This document shows, one piece after another, positions 12,800 through 25,635 of a DNA stretch of 64,000 nt. Source of the stretch: Hevea brasiliensis (taxonomy: Eukaryota > Streptophyta > Magnoliopsida > Malpighiales > Euphorbiaceae); the NCBI RefSeq assembly GCF_030052815.1, contig NC_079496.1, positions 82,325,652 to 82,389,651 of the forward strand. The letters are read 5' to 3'. The notes under the pieces were generated by a model. It did not search any database and had not been told where the DNA came from. It saw only the letters and a program-made list of their open reading frames with translations. The position numbers were made by a program, and so were the translations under genes. Numbering within the stretch: position 1 is the stretch's first letter; each line of letters begins with the position of its first letter.

Positions 12800-15700
12800 A
12801 GGTAGAGAGACAGACAGAGCGTGAGACTAGAGTGCATATACCTCCAATGAGAGATTTTTGGGTATAATGAGTATACCAATATTTTGCATTTTGTCTTGTA
12901 ATGTATGACCTTTGTATGTACATTTTGTTTTTGGTTTTGAGCGATTGTAAATTCAAATTGTACCTTGAAGTTGTAAAATAATTACGAGCTGTTTTGACTT
13001 GTAAAAGCTGTATTATATTTCCTTATCTCAGACTTTGAAAAATTTCTATGGAATTGAGTTGATAAATTGTTGTGTTGAGAAATGTATTGGAGTTGAGATT
13101 TGGAAAATTATTGAAGTACTTTTCTGAGTTTTCAAGAAGCTATTTTATCCAAAATACAGATGGCACTCTGCCAAAATTTTTACAGAAATTCCAAGTAAAC
13201 CAAATGAGTTAGTTATTTCACTCAGTTCACCAAAGTCTTTAACACCTGTAAATAGTGCTCACCACTGTAAAAGAAGTAAGAAAAGTTTTTAAAATCCCTT
13301 GTAGTGTATTTAATGGGTTATCAGTAGACGGAGTTGGTAATTCATTAGGTATACTACGGGATCATGTTATGCCTTACTGAGGGGTAGGGTGTGACATTTA
13401 CAATTTCATCTCTAATCTATCACACCAATTCACATGTACCTAGGTTCAAGCAAATTTTCATTTTTATTTAATAAAAAGGGAAAGTCCCCAAATATTATTT
13501 ACACATCATTTATACCTTTAATATTTCATGTATAGTAATTTGCAATTCACATTTCAAATTATATCAACTATTTCTCTTAAGTTCTATTTGTGATGAGCCT
13601 ACAAATCCCATTAAACTAATCACATGATTTAAACAAACCTTAAATCATTTAAGTGAGGTATCACTAGCAATTTAAGTTTTGGTCCTTTGCATTCCTTTAA
13701 TTAAGGTTACTATTCACTTAACTATTCCTACACAAAAGTTGACTTTTTAATACATAATAGATTTGTTAAGCCTAAGTTCACCAAGATACCACATTTTGCA
13801 TTTTATTTTTGTTGGCATTGATTTCCAATACCATTTCAAAGCTTATTTTATGTTATTCAAAATTTTCTGATTTCATACCTTAAGTTTACTGTTCCATTGG
13901 TCATTGTTACAGTGGAAATTTAATAAAATTATCTTCATAAAAGTTGTTCCTTTCTGTGTCTTCTTTAATTTCCTTTTTGAATCACTCCATTTGGAGTTTT
14001 GTAACTCAAGTTATGGTCAATTTACCATAACTGGCCGGATTAATCTTTACCCAGATTTTTTGGGCAAATTTGGTTCTGCCAGATTTGGTGTCCTAACTTG
14101 GACTAGCAATTTGAATTGGTTAGGTTCAGAATTTGAGTTTATGTTCTTCATGAAAGTTGTTATAAATTGTCCAAGATTTCTATTGATATAAAATTCAGGT
14201 TATTTGGATATTTCTACACTGAGTTATGGCCAAATAAACAAATGGTCATTTTTACCAGGTCCATAATTGGTTACCCGAATTTGGCCAATTTTTAGGTCAT
14301 CTTAAGTTTGTTTTCTGGGCAAGGTTTCTTCATCAAAGTTGTGCCATTATGTGTCTAGTTTCATGTCCAATTGACCATGCACCAATTGAACCTACACAAC
14401 TCAAGTTACAGCTGCCCAAACTTGCTGGACTCATATCCAGCCCTACAGGTCCTATGAGGCCGCATACCCAACCTCAAATTCAAAGCCATAATTCACTTCA
14501 AGTCCTCATCAAACACAGCCAAATGGTCACTAATTGACCATTAGGACTTCCATTCACCAACACATGAGCAAAACCCTAACTTCATGCCTCAAACCCTAAT
14601 TTTCAAATGTCCATTTATGCACATACATCAATTAAACATACTAATTCATTATCACTCTACATATACACTTCAAACACTACCTCTAATCCACTTTAATCCA
14701 TCAAAAAAATCAGAACTACTTCCCCCCATAAAGCTGCCAAAATTTTTAGAGGCCCACACATGCACATATTTATTCAATTTTCTCAATTTCCTAGCATAAA
14801 TAATGTTACTAGCACAAAATCTAAAGAAAAAGAGAAGAAATAGGACTAACCTCAACTTGAGCTATCCCAAACTTGTTAAATCTTCTTAATTTCCCCTTCA
14901 AATTGCTACCTAGAGGTAATCTAAGGTGTGAGAAGAAGTTTTAATGAAGAAAGGTTAGGGTTTTATGGTGGAAGTGAAGGAGAGAGAAAGCTCTTGTTGA
15001 GCAAAAATGGTGGAGAGTGTGAAAGGAGAGGAACAATTGGGTTATGGGAGGAAGAAGAAGCAGAAATTCCTTTTTATTTTCAGCCCATTTAACTATTTTT
15101 AGATTGGTTTAATAACGTGTAACACCCCTATGTTCGGCAGTGCGTTCTACTATTCCAGTGACCAGTGTCTGTTCGGACAGCTAGAATGCCTAGAACTACA
15201 CTTAGATATAGATGAGGAGACATAAAATAATGAAATACAAGAAAAGAAAATACAAGAAAAACAAAGGAAAAATAATAGCAATGAAATGTAACCAAGTTAA
15301 ACGAGCCAAGAACTCTAGCGATGGGTGACCGCACCGGGAAGTCGCGGCGTGGACCGTTGACTAGCCCTGGACTGCGGGGAACCCTGGAAAATATTTTTAA
15401 GACATAATTAAATACCTATTGTAGTATAAATACCATTAGAAATATCAAAGAAAAATTAATTAATTAGTCCAAAGAAAAGTGAGAAATCGAGAAAACGGAC
15501 AAAACGTTGTGTTACCGAAAAATTGGGAATGCAACCCGAACAGGGGTATTGTGGTCATTTGACACCCCGAGTTGTCTTTTGACCTAAATGTCCATTAAAA
15601 ATACATTATATTACACTTGGAAAATGTCATGAAAAATTAAATTGATGGTACCTAATGTAAATAGCAAAAGATAGGAGCTTAATGTGGGAATAAGGAAACT

Positions 15701-17178
15701 TAAGAATAAACAAACATTATATTCTCACTTAGTGCTCCACTCACACCTAAAGTGGACCACTAAACCTTCATTTGGACAGAAGATTTTCATCTTCTTCAAC
15801 CTCCCACAAAACCAGGAGAGTAGATCAGTGGTGGATTAAAGTGTTGATGAAGTGTTTATGTGTGTAGGAATAAATTGGGTGATGTATACTAAGTATATGT
15901 GAAAGTACACTTGATTTTGGAAGCTTGGAAGTTAATTCAAGGAGAGGTACAATTCGGAAAACTTGAAGTGTATATGAAGATATGTTATTTTGGGGTTCGG
16001 TTTATGAAATTATATTGTTGAATTATGGTACTTGTTATGGCAGCATGTACATATGTATGAAGGTGTGAGTTTGGACATGTAAATGAGCTAGGATATGTGA
16101 TTAAATTATTTGTAATTTGAACTTGGAAAATTTTGTACTATAATGTGCATACTGAGTGTGGTTACAAGCTGCCAAAATGACCAAAAAAGTGTTATGAAAT
16201 ATGTTAATGGTAAGGTATAAAACAAAAACGACATGTAAGAGTTAACTTGGTAGGCATAGGATGTGTATTTGATGAGTGATGAACAATGAATAGCAGGGCA
16301 GTGTGTGTTTTGGCCTAGAACCTTAAGTGTGTGGCTCCAATTGGTATGAGACCAATTGGTGGTGAAACTAGGCACAAAAAGTGCCAACTTTCATGAAGGA
16401 AGATTACCAACATTCTGCTTGGAAGGTGACTTGAAAAATGACCAAATCCGGATTAGTGCATTTAAGGCCTGAAAATTTACCATTTGGGCAGTAGTTAGTG
16501 TTTTGGCCATAACTCACTCAAAACAGGTCCAATTGACCTGAAATTTTTACCATGAATAGTTGAGACATATATCTATGTGTCTTATGAAGACACCAAAGCC
16601 CAGAAATGACCATAAGCAAGTCAAATAGCTTGCACAAATTCAGGTCCAAAAACTGGCCGAACCAAAAGTAACCTAAAAATGACCTAAAGTGACCATTTTG
16701 AAACATTCTGACCAGCATTGGTAGATTGACCATAACTTTGTCTACATAACTCATAATGACCTGAAATTTTGCCCCGCGTGCAATAAGACATAGACCTACA
16801 AGTTTGTAGTTTTGACCGAAACCCGAAAACCAAGGGAACTAGGTCATCCAGCTATGTCAAATTAGTATACCGGAATTCGACAAATTGCAATAAAATGCAA
16901 TATACATGGAAATGAATTTGGTAACTTGTACCAATACTAAAAGGCTACAAATGTGACATATTGGTAACATTAGAACCTAATTCACCTAGACTGCATCAAG
17001 GGTCAACATCTTAGGTTGACTAAGAAAATAATAGAATTCAATAAGTTAAGTATTAAGCCTTATTGTTAGAGACAGTTTAAATGAGTACTGAAACACTTCA
17101 AATTGTGTGTTTCAGTTAGCAAGGACTAAGGGAAAGGGAAGGAAACACTGAGTCAGAGGTAAGAGACAGTTATCAGAG

Positions 17179-17345
17179 GTTTGTGCACAATAGTTATTTC
17201 TTTTGAATTTTTCAATTGAAATAAATTATCATTATTTGTATGTTATTATTTTAAATTGTGTTTGTGCACAATAATTTTGATTTCTTATTTTCTACTTAAA
17301 ATTTTATTTGAACATTATAGTTTTAAATTGCGTCTGTGCACAATA
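17179..17345 (+). repeat. Triplicated TTGTGCACAA segment in G
   Basis: Copies start at 17179, 17260 and 17332 (spacing 81 and 72 bp). The first two have GTTTGTGCACAATA; the third has GTCTGTGCACAATA. The repeated unit includes an AT-rich stretch ending TTTTAAATTG(T/C)G. Confidence 0.75.
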
Positions 17346-17760
17346 CTTTTTATATTCACTGCTTTTACTAGAAAATTTATTTGGAGAAATGAGTTATGAA
17401 TAATTTTTTATTGTTCTGACTTTGAGAATCTTATTTGGAAATTATTGTGTTGCCTACTTTGCAAATGGAAATTTTGAGATAAAATATGATTTGTGGCTTG
17501 TATGAGATATTTAAATATTGTGATTTGGAATTGTTTTGATTCACACTTGGCATGACACTATTACTATGTTCCTCCTCCATTTATGGGGTGAGTGTAATTA
17601 TATTCCTCCCTCTTTGACTTGTCAGTCTGAGGTGAGTGTGGATGAGTACTCATTATTTAGCTAGCTTCCTCCCTCATTGATTTCGATTATTGGGGTGAGT
17701 GTGTCTTGTCATGGTGTACAACACGGCATGTGCAAAAAAATTGTGTCATTGCCTAAACTA

Positions 17761-17984
17761 TATTATTCAGTTATTTAATCAAATTGTGTTATTGATTGGC
17801 AACACTGTGTTATTCAATTATTTGATCAAATTGTGTTATTGATTGGCAAAACTGTATTATTCAGTTATTTGATCAAATGGTGTTATTGATTGGCAAAACT
17901 GTATTATTCAGTTATTTGATCAAATTATGTTATTGATTGGTAAAACTGTATTATTCAGTTATTTGATCAAATTTGTGTTATATG
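17761..17984 (+). repeat. 47-bp tandem array, about 4.8 copies
   Basis: Units start at 17761, 17808, 17855, 17902 and 17949, each beginning TATTATTCAGTTATTTGATC (first unit TTTAATC; second TGTTATTCAATTA). Four are complete and the fifth is partial. It lies wholly inside solo LTR G and is not seen in F. The head-to-tail units without spacers exclude a CRISPR array. Confidence 0.88.
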
Positions 17985-18082
17985 AACTTTGTAAATTGTG
18001 AAATGGAATTGTGAATCATTTGATTTGTGAATTGTCAATAAAAGATTTATATATCGCATTTCAAATTGTTATTGTGCACCAC

Positions 18083-18123
18083 TGAGTAAATTTTACTCAA
18101 CGATAGCTTTTCATTGCTGTCGT
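18083..18123 (+). other. Double-hairpin module in G LTR
   Basis: Hairpin 1 is TGAGTAAA-t-TTTACTCA (18083-18099). Hairpin 2 is ACGATAGC (18100-18107) with GCTGTCGT (18116-18123). Compared with F, the closing pair of hairpin 2 changed from G-C to A-T on both sides. Confidence 0.7.
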
Positions 18124-19309
18124 AGGTAGACAGACTGACAGGGCAGCAGACTAGACTGCTAATGCTATATTGAGAGTTCATTGGGTATATTAAGTATACC
18201 ATATTTTGCATTTTGTATTGTAATGTATGTTCACTGTATGTATATAGTGTTCTTGGTTTTGAGCAGTTGTAAATTAAAATTGTACATTAAAGTTGTAAAA
18301 TAAATTGTAAATTATTTTGGTTTATAAATATTGTGATATATTTCGTTTATCTCAGCCTTTGAAAACACTGAAAAATTATTGTGGATTTGAGTTGACAAAT
18401 GTTGGAGTTTGAGATTGAGAAATATATTTGAAATGCTTTTTACATGTTTTTGAAGAATTGTTTTATTCAAAATATAGATGGTACTCCGCCAAAATTTTTA
18501 CAGAAATTACTAATAATTCAAATGTGTTAGCTGTTTCACTTCAGTTCAAAAATTTTTAACACCTGTCAATAGTGCTCACCACTGTAAAAAGAAGTAAGAA
18601 AAGTTTTAAAATCCCTTGTAGTGTATTTAATGAGTTATCAGTAGACGAAGTTGGTAATTCATTAGGTATACTATGGGATCATGCCATGCCTTGCAGAGGG
18701 GCAGGGTGTGACATGACGCTTAATTTAATTTGATTGGTGGAGGCTTTTTTAAATGACCTCATAATGATGTCATAATCCCATTTAACTCATTTTCTTTCCT
18801 TTTCTTTTCTACTAATTTTTAATTTATTTTTTAGCAATATTTATTCATATTTTTTTTCATATAATTCACTTACATAAATGGACAAGTCGGTCAAAAATCA
18901 TCTCTGAAGGCAAAATGACCAAAATGCCCTCCGTTTGGTTTAACAGACTAAAATTGTCTGTACTGATTTAAAAATTTTTCTAAGCATTTTCTTGGCATTC
19001 TAATGCCATCGAAACCTCAATGACTCTTCTCTAGAGTCCCAAAAATTATTTCATGAATTTTTCCCCAGGTTTAGGGCTTCCAGCTATGAAGACAGCAAGT
19101 TCCCGTCAAGGTCACCCATCGCTAGGGTACCGGCTCAATTAACTTCAATGTATTTCTTAAATTTTTCTAAATTTTTCCTTACCATTATTTGGGTTCTTTA
19201 TGACTTCTCACTCTATTTTACAAATAGTTCTAGACATTCTAGCTGTCCGGACAAATATTGATCACCGGAACAGTCGAATGTACGAACTAGTTAAAGTGAG
19301 CGTGTTACA

Positions 19310-19422
19310 ATTCTTCCCCTCTAACAAAAATTTTGTCCTCAAAATTTACCGAGTGTAGGTATGTGAGATAATTCCTTTACCTTTCTATTGCTCCCTCTGT
19401 CTACTCCTTTTATATATATGGT
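19310..19422 (-). other. 3' remnant of element E internal region with PPT and terminal hairpin
   Basis: On the minus strand the polypurine tract (plus-strand TTCTTCCCCTCT, 19311-19322) abuts the LTR. Next to it is a hairpin with arms AAATTTTG (19328-19335) and CAAAATTT (19340-19347), matching the GGTAAATTTCGAGG... stretch that follows the chromodomain in A, B and D. Only about 110 bp remain before the A insertion (TSD ATGGT, 19418-19422), and they carry no recognisable pol. Confidence 0.7.
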
Positions 19423-20551
19423 TGTAACATCCTCCCTATATGTATTTTGTACGTTCTGTTGCTCCAGTGACCTAATGTCAGTCCAGGTAAGTCAAGATGT
19501 CTGGAACTACACTTCAGTGATAGTGAACAGACATATAATGATGAAATAAATAAAAATAAAATACAAAAAAAATTAAAGAAAATTAAAAGAGAGAAAATAA
19601 AACTAGGTTAAACGAGCCAGCACCGTAGCGATGGGTGACCGCACCGGGAAGTTACGGCGAAGGCAATTGCCGACTCTAGGACCACGGCGAACCCTCAGAA
19701 TTAAATTTCGAGGCATAATTAAAGGTTTATTGAAATGTAATTGACACTAGAAATGTCAAAGAAAAATTAATAAATTAGTATAAAGAAAAACGAAAAATCA
19801 AGAAACATACAAAAATCAGTGTTATCGAAAAATCGAGAATACAACCCGAAGAAGGGCATTTTGGTCATTTGACACCTAGGGTTGCCTTTTGACCTCAATG
19901 TCCATTAAAAATAAATAATATTATACTTTGAAAATATCATAAAAAATTTAATTGTAGTACATTATATGAATAGTAAAAGAAATAGTGCATAAAATCTAGT
20001 TTATGAAATATTAAATAATTAAACATTAAAATAGAACTTAGTGCTCCACTAACTTGAATCTTGGGACACCAATATAAGCCTTGGGACAACAGAAACCACT
20101 TCATCTTCAACCTTCCACAAACCAGCCGAATTCCACCATGGAAGAACTCCATTGTCGTACCTTGCTCCACCTTCATGCAAGCATGTTCTAGCCATCCTTT
20201 CTCACTAGTGTCTTCATTAAAACTTATACATTCAACTTGAGGAAGTCATTGGCAGCAAGAAGAAAGGGATTTAGTGATTTTTTAGCAAGCTCCAAAAGAG
20301 GTAAGTGTCCTAATCCCCTCCCTTGCTTTAGTAAACTTCATGTTTAGGTTGAGGTGAGTTGAATGGTGAAGAGAATGGAAGAATTTATTGAGTTATGGAA
20401 TTGTTCAATTTCGGCAGCCATGAGAACCTATGTTGCTTGAGTTTTTCTTACCTCTAATGGACGGAAAATAATGTTGATTTAGTCATTTTAATATTGTAGT
20501 AATTTAGTTTTCATGTATATGTACATTGAGCACTTTAATTTAAGGGTTTGG
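19423..20551 (+). repeat. A 5' LTR, left part
   Basis: It matches 56721-57847 of the 3' LTR almost base for base. It has a TATA-like TATAAG at 20073-20078 (+650) and a strong donor-like AAGAG|GTAAGTG (G at 20301, +878). It ends at the D insertion with TSD copy TTTGG (20547-20551). No gene. Confidence 0.92.
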
Positions 20552-23500
20552 TGTCACAACTTACCCCTCTGTAAGGCATAACATGATCCCGTAGAATACC
20601 TAATGAACTACCAAACTTCACCTACCGATAATTCATTAAGTACCCTACAAGGGATTTTAAAACAATTTTCTTATTTTTGACAAGTGGTGAGCATTTTCTA
20701 ATAAGTACTTAAAACATTTAGTTAAAATTAAAACTAGTTAATATTTTTGGCATATTTTATTTTTACGCAAATTTTATAAAAATTTTGACAGAGTTCCCTC
20801 TGTATTTTGAGAAAACTGTTCTTCAAATACCTGTAAAAAGCACTTCTAAAAATTTTCCTCAACAACTGCTTCAATTTCATACTCAATCTCAATCAATTTC
20901 TCAACACATTTATCAACTTTCAAATTTCAAATCCACTATCCAATGATCATCAAAATACTAGCAATCTATTTCGTTCAAATTAAATAAAATAGTTCCATTC
21001 ATAATTCATTAGAAACAAAACAATTTAGATACATCATTACAAAATTTACATTAAGAGAATTTCAAACTACAATATATATTACAACTTTATACAAATTTTA
21101 TACAAACTGCTCAAGACCCATTTTTACATGTCCATACATTTATGTGCAATTTATACATCAAAAGAAATATTTACAATTAGGGTATAGATTATATCCGATA
21201 ACTTCAAGCAGAATGATCTATAATCCTTAGCAGCTCAGTCTGCTGCTCTTCTAGTCTCTGTATCTGCGACAGCAATAAAAGCTATCACTGAGTACTAGGA
21301 CTCAGTGGTGCACAACATACTAAATAATTTTTATGCAGAATATAAATCACATTTATTCAAAATTTTGACTAAACATGAGCATTAAACACAAAACATGAAT
21401 TATGAAATTTTAATGCAAACCAAGTTCATTTCGAAGAATCAAAACACATTTCATAAAATCCACAGTTAGATCATGCCATTCGAAACAAATAGAATCTCAA
21501 TAGCCAGAGGCTAAAGAGAAATCACATCACAAGGCTAGCTAGCTCAAATATATGGATATCCATTCACATCCTCTTCTACTGGCACACCTCAACACTTCTG
21601 CAGAGAAGGAATCAAAATTCGAAACTAGTTACCCCTACTAGTCGTGCTAGTGAGGTGTCCAATATATGGTCATGACACTGTGGTTTCAAAACTTATCTTA
21701 ACAATTTGCTAAACATTTTCATTTCAAATATACACAATAACTTTCACAATTTAAATCAAACATCATAAGAATGCCATAATTCAATATTTCACATTATTCA
21801 AAACAGTATGCATAAGATAATTATAAAAAATATACGTTGTGCACAAACCTCAAACGAGTCGCCTGTTGGCCTTGACTCGGTTCCTTGGGTTCTTTCTCGA
21901 TATTCCTTTCAACTGAAACACACAATTTTACAGTGTTTCAGTACCATAATTTAACATAAATACAAAAATAAATTTAACTTCACTTTTACCTAGCTCTAAC
22001 GTGCTAAATTCGACGTTCTTGAAATTTTGTGTTTCGGATTACTATTCACTGCACTATTCAAGTCAAATTATTGACTTTCTAAGGCTTAATAGGTGTGGGA
22101 ATTCCAACTTTACCCACATACCACATTTTGGTCACCAAACTTGTTGGTTTTAGTCATTTTCTCAAAACTTAGCTCTTTTAGGCAAAATTGCCAAATTTTC
22201 AGTTTTGGTATCGTTAATTGTACTGTTTCATTAGTCAATTTACTGTTGGAATTTGGTAAAACTTTCTTCATAGAAAATGTTCCTTATTGTCTAAAGTTTG
22301 TTCTCCTTTTTGAATCACCCCAATTGGAGTTTTTTAGCTCAAGTTATAAGCAAATTACTATTACTGTTCATGCTGCAGAATTTGGTTCTGCAGATTTATT
22401 GATCCAACTTCATTCAGTAATTTGATCAAGTTAAGTCCATAAATTGGGTCTAATTTTCTTCATATGAAATGTTCTACTATGTCTTAGGTTTCCATCGGTT
22501 CAAGAATCGCCTAAATCGGAGTTTTCTAGAGAGAGTTATAGCCATTGAAACTTTATTGTTCATATGGCAATCTGCAGTTCTACAGATTCAGGTCACCAAA
22601 TTTGCTCAGCAATTTAATTGGGTTAATGGAATAATTTGGGTTGGTGTTCTTCATGAAAGTTTTAGATCTATATCTCATCTAACCCCTGGTAAAATTTTAG
22701 GTCATTTTGACCTGCCTAGCTCGAGTTATGACCAAATGAATAAACACTATTCATTTGGTCAGTTTATCTTGAGAAACGACTGCGATTTTCCGACTTCGGC
22801 CACTTTGTTCACTAGGTTTTAGTCACTTTTTGGGCAGGCTTCCTAAATGAAATTTGTGTCATTTAGTGCCTATTTTCATCCCCAATTGGTCCCATATCCA
22901 TTGGACTTGTAAAATTTCATTTTTGGTCCCTCAAAGGAGGTTTTGGTCATGCTGCCAGCACATGACCTTATCCAATCCGAATTGGCTTTTAATTCCAACA
23001 TTTCTAACACACCTCATTTGGTCACAAATGACCATTTTTCACTTCACATTAGGTCAAAGACACCATTTACAAGTTTTTCACATTTTTGGTCTCTAAACCC
23101 TAATGTTCAAAACCCTAATTCACATATTTGTTCCATTCATGCAATTTAAAGTGTGGCACTAACACCTACCCACTTAGATTGACTTGCATGCATGATTTAT
23201 TGAAGTGAAACATATCACTTTCCCCCAACCCTCATGGCTGCCAAATTGTTTGTCCTTTCATAACTTATCATTTTCTTTAACTTTTCATGCAATTTAGACT
23301 CATCTTAACTTAATTTCAAAGCTTAAAGAAGAAAAGAAAGGGAAACAAGTACTAACCTCACTTGTCAAATTTTCTTGAATTGCCAAGTTTGATTTTCCTT
23401 CACTTTTCTTCCCTCCTATTCTTCTTTAATCTTCTTTTCTAGGGTAACTTAGAAGCTTTTTAGGGTTTAGGGTTGAAACATGTGGGGAAGAACTCTGTTT

Positions 23501-24118
23501 TTCAAGCTTTAAAAGCTTGTTAATGGAGGAACCTTGGGAGAGAAAAGTGAGAGAGAGATGAAAACGTTTTTTGAAGAAGAAGAAATGGTTTTCTTTTTTT
23601 TTATTTTTCTATTAGTTCTTTAATTTAATTCTCAATTTCAAAATTTTCTTTTCTCCGTTTTTATTTGACAGTTAGGTCAGGAGTCAGCTCTCGGGGTCAA
23701 TTGACCAAATTGCCCCTCGCCGGTTCATCCTGGTTTGCAATTAATTCCATATTTCTTTCGGCTCCCTGACCTAATTATTTGACTAGCTTAACAGTTCTTT
23801 TTCGTGATTTTCTCTTTTCCACTGTGTTCATAAGGGTCCTAAGGACCGCAGCGTCACTTTTTACGGTTCGAAATTTGAGTTTAAAATGACTTCGTAGTCA
23901 TTCCCGAGAAGGTCACCCATCACTGTGACTCTCGGCTCGTTTAACTTCTTTTGTTCTTTTTTTCTTGTTTATACTTAACTAATTGAACATTACTAATTAT
24001 TTGTGTTTATGGTTTATCTATTTGTCTTAAGTGTGGTTCTAATCCCCTTAATTGTCCAGACCGACACCGGTCACCGGAACAGTGAAATCTACCAGGCTAT
24101 GCAAACGGGGGTGTTACA
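20552..24118 (-). repeat. D 3' LTR
   Basis: Minus-strand start TGTAACACCC at 24118, end TGTGACA at 20552; 3,567 bp. By eye it is nearly identical to the right LTR, including modules, single TTGTGCACAA copy and hairpin at 21288-21305. Donor-like GAG|GTTAG has its G at 23356 (+762). Short plus-strand frames such as 22093-22425 recur in the other LTR and are not genes. Confidence 0.95.
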
Positions 24119-24157
24119 ATTCTCCCCCCCTTAAAATAAATTTCGTCTCGAAATTTT
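24119..24157 (-). other. D polypurine tract and terminal hairpin
   Basis: The minus strand reads a purine run (TTAAGGGGGGGAGAAT) immediately before the 3' LTR, the expected plus-strand primer. Just upstream, AAATTTCG (24138-24145) and CGAAATTT (24149-24156) form an 8-bp hairpin shared with A and B. Confidence 0.85.
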
Positions 24158-24165
24158 ACCTGGTA

Positions 24166-25635
24166 TCAATCTCTGAACAGCTGTGGGTGCTGTCTCCTCA
24201 TGTCCTCCTCTCGTTCCCAAGTAGCCTCCTGGCCCGAATGATGGTTCCACAGCACTTTCACCAACGGTATCTGCTTGTTCCGTAGCTGCTTCACCTCATA
24301 AGCCAGAATTTGTATGGGTTCTTCTTCATATGTGAGGTCTGGATTCACTTCAATTTCCTCTACTGGTAGTACATGAGATGGGTCTGATCGGTAGCTCCTC
24401 AACATAGACACATGGAAAACATTATGTATCTTTTCCAACTCTGGAGGTAATGCCAACCGATATGCCAAAGGACCCACTCTTTCTAGAACCTCATATGGCC
24501 CAATGAAACGAGGACTCAGTTTCCCCTTTCTGCCGAATCTCATAATTCTCTTCCAAGGAGAAACCTTGAGGTAAACTTTCTCACCCACTGCATACTCAAT
24601 ATCCCTTCTTTTCAAATCAATGTAGGACTTCTGACGGTCTGATGCAGTCTTAAGTCGATCTCTGATCACCCTAATCTTCTCCTCAGTTTGTTGAACAATT
24701 TCGGGTCCAATCATCTTTCTTTCACCCACGTCATCCCAACACAACGGGGTTCTACATTTTTTGCCATACAAAGCTTCATATGGAGGCATCCCAATGCTTG
24801 ATTGGTAGCTGTTGTTGTAAGCAAACTAAATCAAAGGCAAGTGTGTATCCCAACTGCCTTCAAATTCAATCACACAAGCCCGTAGCATGTCCTCTAAGAT
24901 CTGAATTACCCTCTCAGATTGGCCATCTGTCTGTGGGTGGAATGCAGTACTGAAATTCAATCTAGTTCCTAGGGCTCTCTGAAGACTACCCCAGAATCTA
25001 GAAGTGAACCTAGGATCTGCATCGTCTGATGGATATTGGCACTCCATGCAGTCTCACAATCTCATCAATGTACAACTTGGCCAATCTTTCTAAACTGTAG
25101 TCCATCCGAACTGGCAGAAAATGAGCAGACTTGGTCAGTCTGTCCACAATGACCCATACTGCATCATGACTCTTCAATATCCTCGGAAGTCCCATTACAA
25201 AATCCATTGTTATTCTTTCCCATTTCCATTCTGGTACTGGTAGTGGATGTAACAACCCAGTGGGTACTTGATGCTCTGCCTTCACTTGCTGACAAGCTAG
25301 GCATTTGGATACAAACTCTGCTACATCTCTTTTCATACCCATCCACTAGTAATGCTCCTTTAGCCCTCTATACATTTTTGTGCCACCAAGGTGTATGGCA
25401 AAAGGAGACTCATGTGCTTCCTTCAAAATGATCTTCCTCAATTCAACATCATTAGGAACACATATTACGCCTCAGTGTAGCGATGAGACCATTATCTCAC
25501 GATTGAGAACTCGGTTTCTTGCCTGTAGGACTTCTTCCAACGACACGATACTTCGATCATTACGACAGCCATTCTAATCTGATCAATCAACAATGGCTGT
25601 ACATGCCATGCAACTGCTGTCTGCCCATCATCATT
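24166..25635 (-). pseudogene. D pol, distal part: integrase and chromodomain
   Basis: The order on the minus strand is: degraded linker after K (25635 to about 25450, frameshift and stops); HHCC zinc finger ending CLACQQ; integrase core with MDFVMGLP (first Asp), DPRFTSRFW after a shifted stretch near 25047 (second Asp), and [12 protein letters not shown] (Glu); then GPYEVLERVGPLAYRLALP and a C-terminal chromodomain (VKQLRNKQIPLVKVLW...ATWEREEDMR). It inserts reverse-transcribed DNA and, through the chromodomain, is expected to direct insertion to certain chromatin. Breaks are a stop in the zinc-finger linker (HY*W), a small indel near 25047 and a TAG at 24833-24835. [11 protein letters not shown] is continuous here, with no intron, unlike A and B. 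Confidence 0.88.

Larger units (their letters stand above)
9448..13396 (+). mobile_element. Element F: solo LTR (Ty3/gypsy, type 2)
   Basis: It begins TGTAACACCCC and ends GGGTGTGACA, with a perfect TSD TTTAC at 9443-9447 and 13397-13401; length 3,949 bp. Internal marks are donor-like AAAG|GTAAG (G at 10328, +880), modules near 10961, 11150 and 11371 with CAATTG-centred palindromes, a doubled TTGTGCACAA segment, and the double hairpin CTGAGA...TCTCAG plus GCGATAGC...GCTGTCGC at 12759-12799. The two longest minus-strand frames (10551-10949 and 11976-12371) lack any domain and lie in AT-rich LTR sequence, so I do not call them genes. Confidence 0.93.
15118..18713 (+). mobile_element. Element G: solo LTR (Ty3/gypsy, type 2)
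   Basis: It starts TGTAACACCCC and ends CAGGGTGTGACA; length 3,596 bp. The TSDs are TAACG (15113-15117) and TGACG (18714-18718), differing by one transition. It is close to F over its length (same modules, same CTCCATTTATGGGGT stretch), but carries three TTGTGCACAA copies and a private 47-bp tandem array. Its double hairpin is at 18083-18123. No coding frame. Confidence 0.9.
8663..19309 (-). repeat. Element E left (3') LTR, split by F and G
   Basis: Read on the minus strand, the LTR starts TGTAACACGCTCAC at 19309 and continues through 18714, 15117-13397 and 9447-8663 once F and G are removed. The flanking bases of F and G are matching TSDs, which proves these pieces were contiguous. Type 1 marks are present: donor-like GAG|GTTAG at 14850 (+863 from the LTR start) and the module around 8760-8940 containing ggcatgccaatagg in antisense form. 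The far (3') end of this LTR is not seen, because element I replaces or interrupts it at 8663. The three pieces hold no gene. Confidence 0.8.

Noticed and set aside
17761..17984. CRISPR-like regular repeat
   Set aside because: Units are head to tail with no unique spacers, in a plant LTR.
22093..23149. Several plus-strand frames repeated at 33838-34845
   Set aside because: They recur only because both are the two LTRs of D read on the antisense strand; composition reflects the modular repeat, not protein.
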